Shown here in pieces: positions 1 to 9,286 of a DNA stretch of 64,000 nucleotides. A model generated the notes under the pieces. The model worked only from the letters and a program-made list of their open reading frames with translations. It was not told the origin of the DNA and did not search any database. The stretch lies in the NCBI RefSeq assembly GCF_021602585.1, contig NZ_BQIP01000017.1, positions 1 to 64,000 of the forward strand, read 5' to 3'. The translations under genes and the position numbers were made by a program. The stretch comes from Pseudomonas faucium (GTDB taxonomy: Bacteria; Pseudomonadota; Gammaproteobacteria; Pseudomonadales; Pseudomonadaceae). Within the stretch, counting starts at the first letter, position 1. Each line of letters begins with the position of its first letter.

Positions 1-2300
1 CACCCCGCCACGCCAACACTCGCCGTCCGCCTGGCCACCCCGTCGACAGGCACGCTGCGCACCCCCTGCCACAACCTCATCGCCAACATCCGCGCCTGCT
101 CGGCATTGCTGCCCGGGCACAGCACCATGAACTCCTCACCGCCGAGCCGGCAGAACACGTCGGTACGCCGCAATCGATGGCCAATGCGCTGGCACAGGCT
201 GCGCAGCACATGGTCGCCCACGGCATGGCCATACTGGTCGTTGATGCGCTTGAAGTGGTCGATATCGAGCATGATCACGGCCAGGTCCTGATTGTCACGC
301 TGGGCGCGATCCAGTTCGGCCTTCAGCCGCTCCTGGAAATAGCGGCGGTTGTGGATGCCGGTGAGCGAATCGGTCACCGACAGCGTGCGCAAGTCTTCCT
401 CGACGCCCTTGAGGTCGGAAATGTCGGTGAGGTAGCCATGCCAGAGCGTGCAGCCCGCCTCGCCCACTTCCGGCGTCGCCTCGCCGCGCACCCAGCGCAA
501 GCCGGCACGTGGCAGGCACACGCGATACTCCTCGCGCCACGGCGTCAGGTGCTCGGCCGAATAGCGCACCGAGCGGCGCACGTGCTCGAGGTCGTCGGGG
601 TGAATCCGTTCGAATACCGCCGTGGCATCCTCGCGCAGCAGCTGCAGGTCGACTTCGTAGATCTCGAACATGCCCTGGCTGGCATAGGGGAAGCAGGAAT
701 GGCCATCGGCATCCAGCCGATATTGGTAGATGCCCCCCGGCACTTGCGCACTGAGCTTCTCCAAGAGCCGGTCACGCATCGCCAGCGCCTCGTGCACGCG
801 GCGCCGCTCGGTGACATCGATGCAAATGGCCAGGTAACCCACCCACAGCCCCTGCTCATCGAGCACCGCGGTGACCAGCATGTTGGCCAGCAGCTGGCTG
901 CCGTCCTTGCGCACCAGGGTCCACTCGCTGGGCTCGGCGCCGCCCTCCTGCAGGGTATCGGCGAACATCGCCTGGCCACCGGCGATGTGCCGCCCGTAGC
1001 GCAGGCTCAGGGCGTGGGCGCGCTGGTTGAGCTCCTCAGGCAGCACCAGGTATTCCAGGCGCAGTTGCCCTACCGCCTCGCCCGCCTGGTAGCCGAGCAT
1101 GCGCTCGGCACCGGCGTTGAAGGTACTGACCACGCCCTTGAGGCTGGTGGCGATGATGGCCACCTGGGTGGCGGCGTTCAGCACGCTGCGCAACTGGTTG
1201 TGGGTGTCGCGCAGTGACTGCTCGCTGACACGCAGCTGCGCGGTGCGCTGCTCCACCAGCTTCAGGGCGCGTTGCCGCTGGCTGAACAGGTTGTAGAGCA
1301 AGGCACTGAGCAGCAGGCTCAGCAGGCCGCCGAGAAGCCCCACCGCCAGCGCCGCCGAGGAGCGGTTGCCCTGCATGAACACCTGGCTTGGGCGGATATC
1401 GAGCTGGAAGTGGTGGTCGGCCAGGTGCAGCAACTGGTTGCTGAGCAGCGCCAAGGGGGCCGGCGGGTTCTGTGAATCGAACAGCACTTCGTGGCCATCG
1501 CGCCCGCTGGGGTCGATGATGCGCACCACCAGGTTGTCCTCGCCGGCCGATGGCAGGCCATCGCTGATCAATTGCCGCAGGTTCAGCAGGGCCATGACGT
1601 AACCGGCGGGTGCGCCTTGCGCCTCGCCTGGGGCCTTGTCGGAGAAGACTGGCGCGACCATCAGCAGCCCGCGGCTGTAACCCGCGGCAACGTTGATCAT
1701 GTCCAGCGGCTCGGACACCGCCATGCTGCCCGGCAACAGCGCACGCTGCAGGGTCTGCTCGCGCACCGGCTGGCCGCGCAAGTCGAGCCCGTAAGGTTGG
1801 CCCTGCTGCTGCGTAGCCTGGGTGTAGAGCACCGGGAAGTAGTGATCGCGAGGGGGCGCCGCCTGCCAATTGCCCTGGCTATCCAGGTCGCGTATCTCAT
1901 AGGGCTGCCCGAGCCTGGCGCTGGCTTGGCGTTCGAAATCGCCCCGCTGCCCCTGCTCGACGCGTGGCGCCCAGGAGTAGGCCTGGGTGCGGCGCAGCAG
2001 CGGGCCGGCGAAACCGTCGAATTCGCCGGGGGTGATCTCGTTGGAGAAACTGAAGAAGCGCCGCAGGCTGTCCAGGCGCTGCTCCTGGTCGTCGAAGCGC
2101 TCGGCGATGCGGCTATAGCGCTCGCTGGCCAGCAGCTCGAAGCGCTGGCGCAACTGCTGCTTGTAGAACGCCTGGGTGGCCAACGCCAGGCCGGCCGACA
2201 GCAAGCCGCCGGCCACCAGCGCCACCAGGGCCACGGCCCAGGCAGCCAGGGCCTCGCGGCACAGGCCCATCACCTTCGCACGCACGCCATACTTCGACAT
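1..2300 (-). CDS. CHASE-PAS-PAS-GGDEF diguanylate cyclase, C-terminus cut by the window edge
   Basis: Membrane-bound signalling enzyme predicted to make cyclic-di-GMP from two GTP. The reading frame opens at the ATG at 2300 and runs off the left edge without a stop, so about 765 residues are visible. In order there are an N-terminal membrane helix (about 12-32), a periplasmic CHASE-like sensor (about 45-260), a second helix (about 313-338), two PAS/PAC modules (about 365-480 and 490-610) and a GGDEF domain. The active-site loop is GGEEF at residues 720-724, the form found in active cyclases. RRTD stands exactly five residues before it and matches the RxxD inhibitory site for product feedback. 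The last visible residues read TASVGVAG, a normal GGDEF segment, so an EAL domain beyond the edge cannot be excluded. The family call is strong; ligand and output are unknown. Confidence 0.88.
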   Translation of the reverse strand, partial: MSKYGVRAKVMGLCREALAAWAVALVALVAGGLLSAGLALATQAFYKQQLRQRFELLASERYSRIAERFDDQEQRLDSLRRFFSFSNEITPGEFDGFAGPLLRRTQAYSWAPRVEQGQRGDFERQASARLGQPYEIRDLDSQGNWQAAPPRDHYFPVLYTQATQQQGQPYGLDLRGQPVREQTLQRALLPGSMAVSEPLDMINVAAGYSRGLLMVAPVFSDKAPGEAQGAPAGYVMALLNLRQLISDGLPSAGEDNLVVRIIDPSGRDGHEVLFDSQNPPAPLALLSNQLLHLADHHFQLDIRPSQVFMQGNRSSAALAVGLLGGLLSLLLSALLYNLFSQRQRALKLVEQRTAQLRVSEQSLRDTHNQLRSVLNAATQVAIIATSLKGVVSTFNAGAERMLGYQAGEAVGQLRLEYLVLPEELNQRAHALSLRYGRHIAGGQAMFADTLQEGGAEPSEWTLVRKDGSQLLANMLVTAVLDEQGLWVGYLAICIDVTERRRVHEALAMRDRLLEKLSAQVPGGIYQYRLDADGHSCFPYASQGMFEIYEVDLQLLREDATAVFERIHPDDLEHVRRSVRYSAEHLTPWREEYRVCLPRAGLRWVRGEATPEVGEAGCTLWHGYLTDISDLKGVEEDLRTLSVTDSLTGIHNRRYFQERLKAELDRAQRDNQDLAVIMLDIDHFKRINDQYGHAVGDHVLRSLCQRIGHRLRRTDVFCRLGGEEFMVLCPGSNAEQARMLAMRLWQGVRSVPVDGVARRTASVGVAG

Positions 2301-2393
2301 AGATCGATCTCGTCACGTCAGCGTCCTGCGATTGTCCGGCCCTGTGCTGAGTTATAGCTATTGGCCATTAGCTATGCAATCACGCTGGTCGCT

Positions 2394-4586
2394 TCAGCGC
2401 AGTTGCAGGCGCCAGGCCCGGTGGATGCGGTTGTTGCGGGCGAAGTCCGGGTCCAGGGTCTGGGCACTGATTTCTTCCACCACGTAGCGCGCCGCCAGGT
2501 GCTCATCTAGCTGGAACTTGCGGAAGTTGTTGGAGAAGTACAGCACGCCACCCGGGGCCAGGCGCGCCATGGCCAGGTCCAGCAACTGCACATGGTCGCG
2601 CTGCACGTCGAACACCCCTTCCATGCGCTTGGAGTTGGAGAAGGTCGGCGGGTCGATGAAGATCATGTCGTAGCTGTCGCGGTTGCCTTCCAGCCAGGCC
2701 ATGACATCCCCCTGCTCCAGGCGGTTGCGCTCGGAGAAGCCGTTCAGCGCCAGGTTGCGGCGCGCCCAGTCCAGGTAGGTTTTCGACAGATCGACGCTGG
2801 TGGTGCTGCGCGCGCCACCCTTGGCCGCATGCACGGTGGCCGTGGCGGTGTAGCAGAACAGGTTGAGGAAGCGTTTGCCTTCGGCCTCGCGCTGGATGCG
2901 CATGCGCATCGGGCGGTGGTCGAGGAACAGCCCGGTGTCGAGGTAGTCGGTAAGGTTGACCAGCAACTTCACACCGCCTTCCTTGACCTCCAGGAAGCGC
3001 CCTTCGGTGGCCTGGCGCTCGTACTGGCGGGTGCCAGCCTGCCGCTCGCGGCGCTTGAGCACCACGCGCTGCGGGTCGATGTTCAGTGCCTGGGGGATTG
3101 CCGCCAAGGCGTCGAGCAGGCGTGCCTGGGCCTTTTCCGGGTCGATCGAGCGCGGCGCGGCGTATTCCTGCACGTGCACCCAATCCTGATAGAGGTCGAC
3201 CGCCAGGGCGTACTCGGGCATGTCGGCATCGTACAAGCGGTAGCAGTCAACTTGCTCGCGACGGGCCCACTTGCCCAGCTGCTTGAGGTTCTTCTGCAGG
3301 CGGTTGGCGAACATCTGCGCACCTTCCGACAGGCGTGCCGGCTCGCTGGCCACGGCTGCCGGGCTGCGCGCCTCGCTGTTGTCACCCTGGGCGTCGCGAC
3401 GCTCACCGGTGACGAACTGGTCAGGCTGCACCTTGAACAGCAGCAGCTTGCACGGCAGCGCGCCGTTCCAGAAGGCATATTGCTTGTGGCTGCGGATGCC
3501 CATGCGCTTGCCCAGCTCAGGGGCCCCGGTGAATACCGCCGCTTCCCAGCCCATGCACGCCTGGCGCAGGCGCTCGCCGAGGTTCTGGTAGAGGTACAGC
3601 AAGCTGGCTTCATCGCCCAAGCGCTCGCCGTAAGGCGGGTTGCTGATGACCAGGCCCTTCTGGTTCTGGTCCGGGCGCGGCTCGAAGCTGGCCACTTCGC
3701 CCTGGTAGATCTTGATCCAGTCGCCAAGGCCTGCGCGCTCGACGTTGTTGCGCCCCGGCTGGATCAGCCGCGGGTCGGCCTCGTAGCCGCGGATCCACAG
3801 CGGCGGCTTGGCCAGGCCGGCCTGGGCACGGGCCTGGGCTTCTTCATGCACCTTGCGCCAGGTGGCCGGCACATGGCCGAGCCAGGCGCTGAAGCCCCAG
3901 CGCTCGCGCTTGAGGTTGGGGGCGATGTCGGCGGCGATCATCGCCGCTTCGACCAGGAAGGTACCCACACCGCACATCGGGTCGGCCAGCGCGCCGCCTT
4001 CGGCGGCAATGCGCGGCCAGCCGGCACGGATCAACACGGCGGCGGCGAGGTTTTCCTTCAGCGGCGCGGCGCCTTGCTGCAGGCGGTAGCCGCGCTGGTG
4101 CAGGCTGTGGCCGGAGAGGTCGAGGGACAGGATCGCCTCGCCACGGTCCAGGCGCAGGTGAACCCGCACGTCCGGGTCGACCTTCTCCACCGACGGGCGC
4201 AGGCCTTCACGGTTGCGCAGCTTGTCGACGATCGCATCCTTGACCTTGAGTGCGCCGAAGTGGGTGTTGTCGATGCCCGAGCCGTGGCCGCTGAACTCCA
4301 CCGCCAGGGTGCCGTCGGCGGCCAGGTGGTCGGCCCAGTCCAGGGCATGCACGCCGTCGTACAGGTCGTCGGCGTTTTTCATCGAGAAGCGCTTGAGCAC
4401 CAGCAGCACGCGGTTGGCCAGGCGCGACCAGATGCACAGGCGGTAGGCGGTTTCCATGTCGGCGGTGCCGCGGATGGCCGAGGTGTGCTCGCGCACTTCG
4501 TCCAGGCCAAGGCCCTTGGCCTCTTCGGCAAGCAGGCCTTCAAGGCCTTTGGGGCAGGTGAGGTAGAGTTCGAAACGGTCCGACAT
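2394..4586 (-). CDS. rlmL: Bifunctional 23S rRNA methyltransferase RlmKL
   Basis: Fused enzyme that in Escherichia coli makes m2G2445 (RlmL half) and m7G2069 (RlmK half) in 23S rRNA, using S-adenosylmethionine. The 730 residues show an N-terminal THUMP region, then the RlmL methyltransferase with the catalytic NPPYGERLG motif from residue 316. The C-terminal RlmK methyltransferase has an LNLFCYTATATVHAA cofactor loop and the motif DPPTFSNS from residue 645. The start is set at the ATG at 4586 (MSDRFELYLTCPKG), where homologues begin; an in-frame start 45 bases upstream would add a tail unlike the family. It stands alone on the minus strand, with the diguanylate cyclase beyond its stop and a long non-coding stretch before its start. 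Confidence 0.96.
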   Translation of the reverse strand: MSDRFELYLTCPKGLEGLLAEEAKGLGLDEVREHTSAIRGTADMETAYRLCIWSRLANRVLLVLKRFSMKNADDLYDGVHALDWADHLAADGTLAVEFSGHGSGIDNTHFGALKVKDAIVDKLRNREGLRPSVEKVDPDVRVHLRLDRGEAILSLDLSGHSLHQRGYRLQQGAAPLKENLAAAVLIRAGWPRIAAEGGALADPMCGVGTFLVEAAMIAADIAPNLKRERWGFSAWLGHVPATWRKVHEEAQARAQAGLAKPPLWIRGYEADPRLIQPGRNNVERAGLGDWIKIYQGEVASFEPRPDQNQKGLVISNPPYGERLGDEASLLYLYQNLGERLRQACMGWEAAVFTGAPELGKRMGIRSHKQYAFWNGALPCKLLLFKVQPDQFVTGERRDAQGDNSEARSPAAVASEPARLSEGAQMFANRLQKNLKQLGKWARREQVDCYRLYDADMPEYALAVDLYQDWVHVQEYAAPRSIDPEKAQARLLDALAAIPQALNIDPQRVVLKRRERQAGTRQYERQATEGRFLEVKEGGVKLLVNLTDYLDTGLFLDHRPMRMRIQREAEGKRFLNLFCYTATATVHAAKGGARSTTSVDLSKTYLDWARRNLALNGFSERNRLEQGDVMAWLEGNRDSYDMIFIDPPTFSNSKRMEGVFDVQRDHVQLLDLAMARLAPGGVLYFSNNFRKFQLDEHLAARYVVEEISAQTLDPDFARNNRIHRAWRLQLR

Positions 4587-5148
4587 GTGTATTCCAGAGC
4601 CTTGGGCTATTTGAGTGACGAGGCGACGCATCGCCCCGCCGATGTTTGCCCGAACGCCTTTCCAGCAAGCGTCCGAGTGGCCTTCGCCCCTGCCTCATGG
4701 CAGCGGGCCGGCCGGGCCGCCTGATCGATCTGCCGCTCGCCGGGTGGCAGGAACAGCTTAGATCATCGGGCAGTACGAATAATTTCTGGCGAGCGAGGAT
4801 CAGGCGTGACCCTTCGTCGCATTACCAAATATTTCTGTCATCAGGGCGCCACGCTGGCGAAATGACGTCAACTCTCAGCAAACCCCAGCCATAGCGGGCT
4901 AAAGGCCAAACAAGGTTGAGTCGCATTTATTTACTTATCCCCTGACCCTTGGAAAGGTTACGTGCTTATGACAAATCGATCATTCCCTCTGTGACCTGCA
5001 TTCGTTAGAACTGGTCTCAGGCCGCTTCGCAACGAGGCGGCACCTTCAGCCCGCCACGCCGGCAGCGGGCGCACACCGGCAGAAAGACTCTGCCCGGCCT
5101 CGGAGAGGCCGACGGGACATTACAGTCAACAAGTGAGGGCAACACCCT
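4587..5148. other. Long non-coding region between rlmL and rmf
   Basis: About 560 bases between the divergent genes rlmL and rmf. No open frame here has codon use or similarity that supports a protein. The part nearest rmf is AT-richer around 4920-5000 and then carries two possible hairpins, an imperfect GCCGCTTCG/CGAGGCGGC pair near 5031-5051 and a perfect GGCCTC-GGA-GAGGCC at about 5097-5111, just before the rmf start. It probably holds the rlmL and rmf promoters and a structured rmf leader. No confident -35/-10 pair could be assigned. Confidence 0.5.
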
Positions 5149-5364
5149 ATGAGAAGACTTAAGCGTGATCCGTTGGAAAGAGCATATTCACGTGGCTACC
5201 AATACGGGGTCACCGGCAAATCCCGCGAACTTTGCCCCTTCAATCTTCCTTCTGTTCGCCAAGCCTGGATCAACGGCTGGCGCGAAGGTCGCGGTGATAA
5301 CTGGGACGGAATGACTGGCACCGCTGGCATCCATAGACTCAACGAAAATCACGCCGTTGGCTGA
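5149..5364 (+). CDS. rmf: Ribosome modulation factor RMF
   Basis: Small basic protein of 71 residues that binds 70S ribosomes in stationary phase and drives their pairing into inactive 100S dimers. The N-terminal stretch MRRLKRDPLERAYSRGYQYG, the central CPFN and the WINGWREGRGDNWDG block are characteristic of the family, and the length is typical for pseudomonads. It is monocistronic, with a long upstream region on one side and a strong hairpin terminator 60 bases after the stop. In other gammaproteobacteria rmf responds to growth rate and ppGpp; the regulation here is inferred, not seen. Confidence 0.96.
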   Translation: MRRLKRDPLERAYSRGYQYGVTGKSRELCPFNLPSVRQAWINGWREGRGDNWDGMTGTAGIHRLNENHAVG

Positions 5365-5424
5365 TCGAGGACACTGAATTCGAGTTACCATGCACGCCCC
5401 ATCCGGGCGGCGGGCTAAGGCCCA

Positions 5425-5450
5425 GGGGCCCCTAGATGGGGCCCTTTTTT
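5425..5450 (+). terminator. Intrinsic terminator after rmf
   Basis: A seven-pair stem (GGGCCCC with GGGGCCC) around a TAGAT loop is followed directly by six T. It lies between the convergent ends of rmf and pyrD. Only the rmf side has the T-run, so it should act mainly on rmf transcripts. Confidence 0.9.
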
Positions 5451-5461
5451 ATGCCTGCAGG

Positions 5462-6487
5462 TTAGCCCCGCGGCATCGCGGCAATCGCATCCACCGCTTC
5501 ACGGATCAGCGCCGGGCCCTTATAGATGAAGCCCGAGTAGATCTGCACCAGGCTCGCGCCGGCAGCGATCTTCTCTGCCGCATGACGGCCTTCGGTGATG
5601 CCCCCTGCGGCGATGATCGGCAGCTTGCCGCCCAGCTCGCCGGCCAGCACCTTGACGATGTGGGTGCTCTTTTCCAGCACCGGCGCACCCGACAGGCCGC
5701 CCGCTTCGCCACCATGAGCGAGGCCCTCGACGCCTTCGCGACCGAGGGTGGTGTTGGTGGCAATCACCGCGTCCATTCCCGACTCCATCAGCGCCGCCGC
5801 CACCAGTGCGGTTTCTTCATCGCTCATGTCCGGGGCGATCTTGATCGCCAGCGGCACGCGCTTGCCGTGGCGGGTAGCCAATTGCTCACGGCGCTCGGCC
5901 AGGACATCGAGCAACTGCTTGAGCGAGTCGCCGAACTGCAGGCTGCGCAGGCCCGGGGTGTTCGGCGAGCTGACGTTGACTGTGATGTAGCTGGCCGCGG
6001 TGTAGACCTTGTCCAGGCAGATCAGGTAGTCGTCGACCGCACGCTCCACCGGGGTATCGAAGTTCTTGCCGATGTTGATGCCCAGCACGCCGTCGTAACG
6101 CGCGGCGCGCACACGCTGCAGCAGGTGATCGACACCCAGGTTGTTGAAGCCCATGCGGTTGATGATCGCAGTGGCTTGCGGCAGGCGGAACAGGCGTGGC
6201 TTGGGGTTGCCCGGCTGCGGGCGCGGGGTCACGGTGCCGATCTCGACGAAGCCGAAGCCCAGCTGGGCAAAGCCGTCGATGGCCGCGCCATTCTTGTCCA
6301 GGCCCGCGGCCAGGCCTACCGGGTTGGCGAAATTCAACCCCATCACCGTCACCGGCAACGCTGCTGGCTGCTTGCACAACACGCCGTTGAGCCCCAGGCG
6401 GCCACCGGCGCCGATCAGGTCCAGGGACAGGTCATGGGAGGTTTCCGGAGAAAGCTTGAACAGCAGCTGGCGGGCCAGGGTATACAT
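5462..6487 (-). CDS. pyrD: Dihydroorotate dehydrogenase (quinone), class 2
   Basis: Membrane-associated FMN enzyme that oxidises dihydroorotate to orotate and passes electrons to quinone, the fourth step of pyrimidine synthesis. The 341-residue protein has the class 2 N-terminal amphipathic segment ([20 protein letters not shown]), the FMN-binding [10 protein letters not shown] stretch, and NVSSPNTPG at 171-179 with the catalytic serine expected at about 174. A C-terminal phosphate-binding region carries the sequence IIAAGGI. The length matches the family. It is transcribed alone, downstream of the oprF terminator and convergent with rmf. Confidence 0.97.
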   Translation of the reverse strand: MYTLARQLLFKLSPETSHDLSLDLIGAGGRLGLNGVLCKQPAALPVTVMGLNFANPVGLAAGLDKNGAAIDGFAQLGFGFVEIGTVTPRPQPGNPKPRLFRLPQATAIINRMGFNNLGVDHLLQRVRAARYDGVLGINIGKNFDTPVERAVDDYLICLDKVYTAASYITVNVSSPNTPGLRSLQFGDSLKQLLDVLAERREQLATRHGKRVPLAIKIAPDMSDEETALVAAALMESGMDAVIATNTTLGREGVEGLAHGGEAGGLSGAPVLEKSTHIVKVLAGELGGKLPIIAAGGITEGRHAAEKIAAGASLVQIYSGFIYKGPALIREAVDAIAAMPRG

Positions 6488-6585
6488 GGGCGGGCAAGGC
6501 TCGGGGTGAATGAGGGTGCGATTATAGCCAGCACGCGCTCACCATGACAGGGCCTTGGCATACGCACCCGCAAATCGCAGGCAAA

Positions 6586-6613
6586 GAAAAACCCGGCCTA
6601 GGCCGGGTTTTTC
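6586..6613 (-). terminator. Bidirectional intrinsic terminator after oprF
   Basis: A palindrome of A-run, ACCCGGCCTAGGCCGGGT, T-run lies 18 bases after the oprF stop and about 100 bases before the pyrD start. The symmetrical A and T runs would let it work on either strand. Confidence 0.92.
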
Positions 6614-6631
6614 ATTGAAGCTTCAGGCCAA

Positions 6632-7669
6632 TTACTTGGACTGGGCTTCTACCTGAGCTTCAACGCGACGGTTGATAGCACGGCCTTCTTCGGTGGCGTT
6701 GTCGGCAACCGGACGGGTTTCGCCGTAGCCAACCGAGTCAACACGGCTGGATTCTACGCCGTACTGCTGGGTCAGGACCTGCTTGACAGCGTTGGCACGA
6801 CGCTCGGACAGCTTCTGGTTGTAAGCGTCTGGACCCACGGAGTCAGTGTGACCTTCAACCACGGTGGTGGTTTGTGGGTACTGCTTCATGAAGTCAGCCA
6901 GGTTCTTGATGTCGCCGTAGCTGTTAGGCTTGACGACCGACTTGTCGAAGTCGAACTTGACGTCCAGCTCAACGCGAACGACTTCAGCAACAGCTGGGCA
7001 GCCATCGGCGTCAACGGTGACGTTGGCCGGGGTGTCCGGGCACTTGTCGACGTTGTCGCACACGCCGTCGTTGTCGCTGTCGGAGCAGACTTCAGCAACT
7101 GGAGCCGGAGCAGGAGCAACTTTGCCACCGCTGCCACCGAAGTTCAGACCAACACCAACGGATGGGCCCCACTCGGTGTTGCCGTTGTCGATGTTGTACA
7201 TGGCTTCAACGCCGGCACGGGCGAAGAACATGTCGGTGATGTACCACTTGGCGCCAGCGCCAACGTTGGCGAAGGTGGAGTGGTCACGGCCGCTACGAGT
7301 GGCCTGACCCAGGCTCTCGTGAGCGAAACCAGCGGAAACGTACGGACGCAGTGCATCGCCGACGGTACCGAAGTGGTAGGTAGCGTCCAGCTTAGCCTTG
7401 GAACCTTTGATGTCTTTGTTGAAGACTTCGCCACGAGCGTTGTGAGTCTCGTTGTAGCCCAGGTCCAGGGAGACGTCGTCGGTCAGGAAGTAACCGAGGC
7501 GAACACCAGGATTGGTGCCGTCGTTCTTGAAGTTACGCTCGCTGTCGTAGTACTGCTTGGTAACGTTACCTTCGATTTCGACTGCGCCTTGGCCTTGAGC
7601 CAGAACGCCGAACGAAGTAGCGGCTACGAGCGAGCCAATGGCCAAGCCCAAGGTGTTTTTCAATTTCAT
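6632..7669 (-). CDS. oprF: Major outer-membrane porin OprF
   Basis: Major outer-membrane porin and structural protein of pseudomonads that anchors the outer membrane to peptidoglycan. The 345-residue product has a signal peptide ending near AQGQG and an N-terminal eight-stranded barrel. A thrombospondin type 3-like linker contains four cysteines (CSDSDNDGVCDNVDKCPDTP and a following DGCP). The C-terminal OmpA domain has the peptidoglycan-binding segment EGHTDSVGPDAYN followed by LSERRA. A GGGGA ribosome-binding site precedes the ATG. In P. aeruginosa oprF is controlled largely by SigX, whose gene lies directly upstream here on the same strand; the 110-base gap should hold the promoter. No terminator was seen between sigX and oprF, so read-through is possible. 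Confidence 0.98.
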   Translation of the reverse strand: MKLKNTLGLAIGSLVAATSFGVLAQGQGAVEIEGNVTKQYYDSERNFKNDGTNPGVRLGYFLTDDVSLDLGYNETHNARGEVFNKDIKGSKAKLDATYHFGTVGDALRPYVSAGFAHESLGQATRSGRDHSTFANVGAGAKWYITDMFFARAGVEAMYNIDNGNTEWGPSVGVGLNFGGSGGKVAPAPAPVAEVCSDSDNDGVCDNVDKCPDTPANVTVDADGCPAVAEVVRVELDVKFDFDKSVVKPNSYGDIKNLADFMKQYPQTTTVVEGHTDSVGPDAYNQKLSERRANAVKQVLTQQYGVESSRVDSVGYGETRPVADNATEEGRAINRRVEAQVEAQSK

Positions 7670-7779
7670 CCGTTAAATCCCCATCTGGTGATAGTTAAGC
7701 AGTCCCACCAACATCCGGGGGACAACTCGACGGCAAGTCTAGCAGAACTCGCCGATTCGTTAGAGATATTTACAAGCCG

Positions 7780-8370
7780 CTAAGTTTCATCCAGGCCTGC
7801 AAATTTCTCTCTTAGCTTGTCTAGCGCGCGCTTGTAGCGCATTTTCGTAGCGCTCAGGCCCATGTGCATGATATCGGCGATTTCCTGAAATTCCAGTTCT
7901 GCGACAAAACGCAGCACCAGAATCTCCCGGTCGATCGGGTTCACATGCACCAGCCACTTGTCCAGCCCGCCCTTTTCTTCCGGCTTCGGAGCCTTTTCTT
8001 CAGACGCCTCTTCAACAGGGTCAAGACTCAAGGCATCCATCAACCGGCGTTTGCGACGCTCCTTGCGGTACTGGGTAATGCACTCGTTGTAGGTGATGCT
8101 GTAGAGCCAGGTCTTGAACTTGGATTTACCCTCGAAGTTCTTCAGACCGTACAACACCTTCAGCATCACCTCCTGACAGACATCGTCGGCATCCCGGTCG
8201 TTCCCCAGATAACGTGCACAGACGTTGAACAGGGTCCGCTGGTAGCGCCGCATGAGTTCCTCATAGGCGCGGGTAACGTGATACAGCTCCTCATGCGAAC
8301 GCGCCACCAACTCCTCGTCGGTGAGCTCGCGGGGGTCGTAACGCATGGGCGGCGAATGAACTTTATTCAA
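7780..8370 (-). CDS. sigX: ECF sigma factor SigX
   Basis: Extracytoplasmic-function sigma factor controlling oprF, envelope and fatty-acid genes in Pseudomonas. The 196-residue protein has region 2 (RRYQRTLFNVCARYLGNDRD and ADDVCQEVML) and region 4 (LEFQEIADIMHMGLSATKMR). A charged linker rich in Glu and Lys (EEASEEKAPKPEEKGG) joins them. The longer frame opens with TTG at 8370 and gives MNKVHSPPMRYDPREL, in line with the length remembered for P. aeruginosa SigX. An ATG at 8346 would give 188 residues and neither start has a convincing Shine-Dalgarno. The gene lies between cmpX and oprF, the order known in P. aeruginosa. No anti-sigma gene is adjacent, which is usual for SigX. Confidence 0.95.
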   Translation of the reverse strand: MNKVHSPPMRYDPRELTDEELVARSHEELYHVTRAYEELMRRYQRTLFNVCARYLGNDRDADDVCQEVMLKVLYGLKNFEGKSKFKTWLYSITYNECITQYRKERRKRRLMDALSLDPVEEASEEKAPKPEEKGGLDKWLVHVNPIDREILVLRFVAELEFQEIADIMHMGLSATKMRYKRALDKLREKFAGLDET

Positions 8371-8459
8371 AACGGATCTGGCCGACAGTCAGGTCAATGT
8401 CGCCGCTCAGCCCCACGGGCCGATTTTTGCGGCGGCATACATTAACAGCTTTTGTGCGG

Positions 8460-9284
8460 TTAGCGGCTATTCACGCGCTGCTCGAGCAGCACGCGATTGG
8501 ACAGCGACACTAACTCACCCTCATCGGTCAGCAGCGTCGTCTTGACCGTACCGATCTCCTCGATCTGCCCTTCGACCTCTCCAATTCGCACCTGCTGGCC
8601 GACCTGGAAGAGTTCGCGCACGTAGATCCCGGCCAGAATCTGCCCGGCAATTTCGCGGCTGCCCAGGCCCATCGCCAGGGCGACGGCCAGACCAACGGTA
8701 ATCAGGCCAATGACGATCACATGGTTCAGCAGGTCGGTCTTGACCTCGAGCTGGCTGATGGCCACCGAGATGCTGATGATGATCACCAGGCCCTGGGTGA
8801 TGCGCCCAAGCCCCGCCGAGTACTCAAGGCCAATGCCTTCGGCAGCGCCGCGCACCAGGCCATTGGCGACCTGCGCCAGGAGCACGCCGGCCAGCAGCAC
8901 CAGCGCCGCACCGAACACCTTGGGCAGGTACAGGGCGAGCATGTCGAGGGTGGCCGAGACGCGCTCCAGGCCCAGCGACTCGGCGGCCGAAACCAGGAAG
9001 ATCAGCAGCACGAACCAGTAGACGATCTTGCCGATCAGGGTCGAGATCGGCACCTGGATGCCCACCCGGCCGAGCATCTTGGTCAGCCCGGTACCGGCCA
9101 TCAGGCGGTCCAGGCCGAACTTGGCGAGCAGTTTCGACAGCAGCGTATCAAGCAGCTTGGCCACCACGAAACCGAGCAGCACCACGACCAGCGCGCCGAA
9201 CAGGTTGGGGATGAAGTTCGCTACCTTGGTCCATAGGGCGGTCATCGCGGTGACCAGGCTCTGGGTCCAGAGATCGAGTTCCAT
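8460..9284 (-). CDS. cmpX: Small mechanosensitive channel-like protein CmpX
   Basis: Inner-membrane protein of the small MscS-like channel family; in P. aeruginosa CmpX affects SigX activity and cyclic-di-GMP. The 274-residue product has several hydrophobic helices, among them one over residues 20-45 (FIPNLFGALVVVLLGFVVAK). The C-terminal part carries the conserved MGLGSREIAGQILAG stretch and a beta domain (VGQQVRIGEVEGQIEEIG). The ATG at 9284 is chosen over an in-frame TTG six bases upstream because the crfX stop lies two bases before it, which suggests translational coupling. The stop is 89 bases before sigX. Confidence 0.92.
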   Translation of the reverse strand: MELDLWTQSLVTAMTALWTKVANFIPNLFGALVVVLLGFVVAKLLDTLLSKLLAKFGLDRLMAGTGLTKMLGRVGIQVPISTLIGKIVYWFVLLIFLVSAAESLGLERVSATLDMLALYLPKVFGAALVLLAGVLLAQVANGLVRGAAEGIGLEYSAGLGRITQGLVIIISISVAISQLEVKTDLLNHVIVIGLITVGLAVALAMGLGSREIAGQILAGIYVRELFQVGQQVRIGEVEGQIEEIGTVKTTLLTDEGELVSLSNRVLLEQRVNSR

Positions 9285-9286
9285 AT

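Noticed and set aside
4646-4894. 82-codon open frame between rlmL and rmf
   Set aside because: No ribosome-binding site, no family resemblance, and codon use unlike neighbouring genes.
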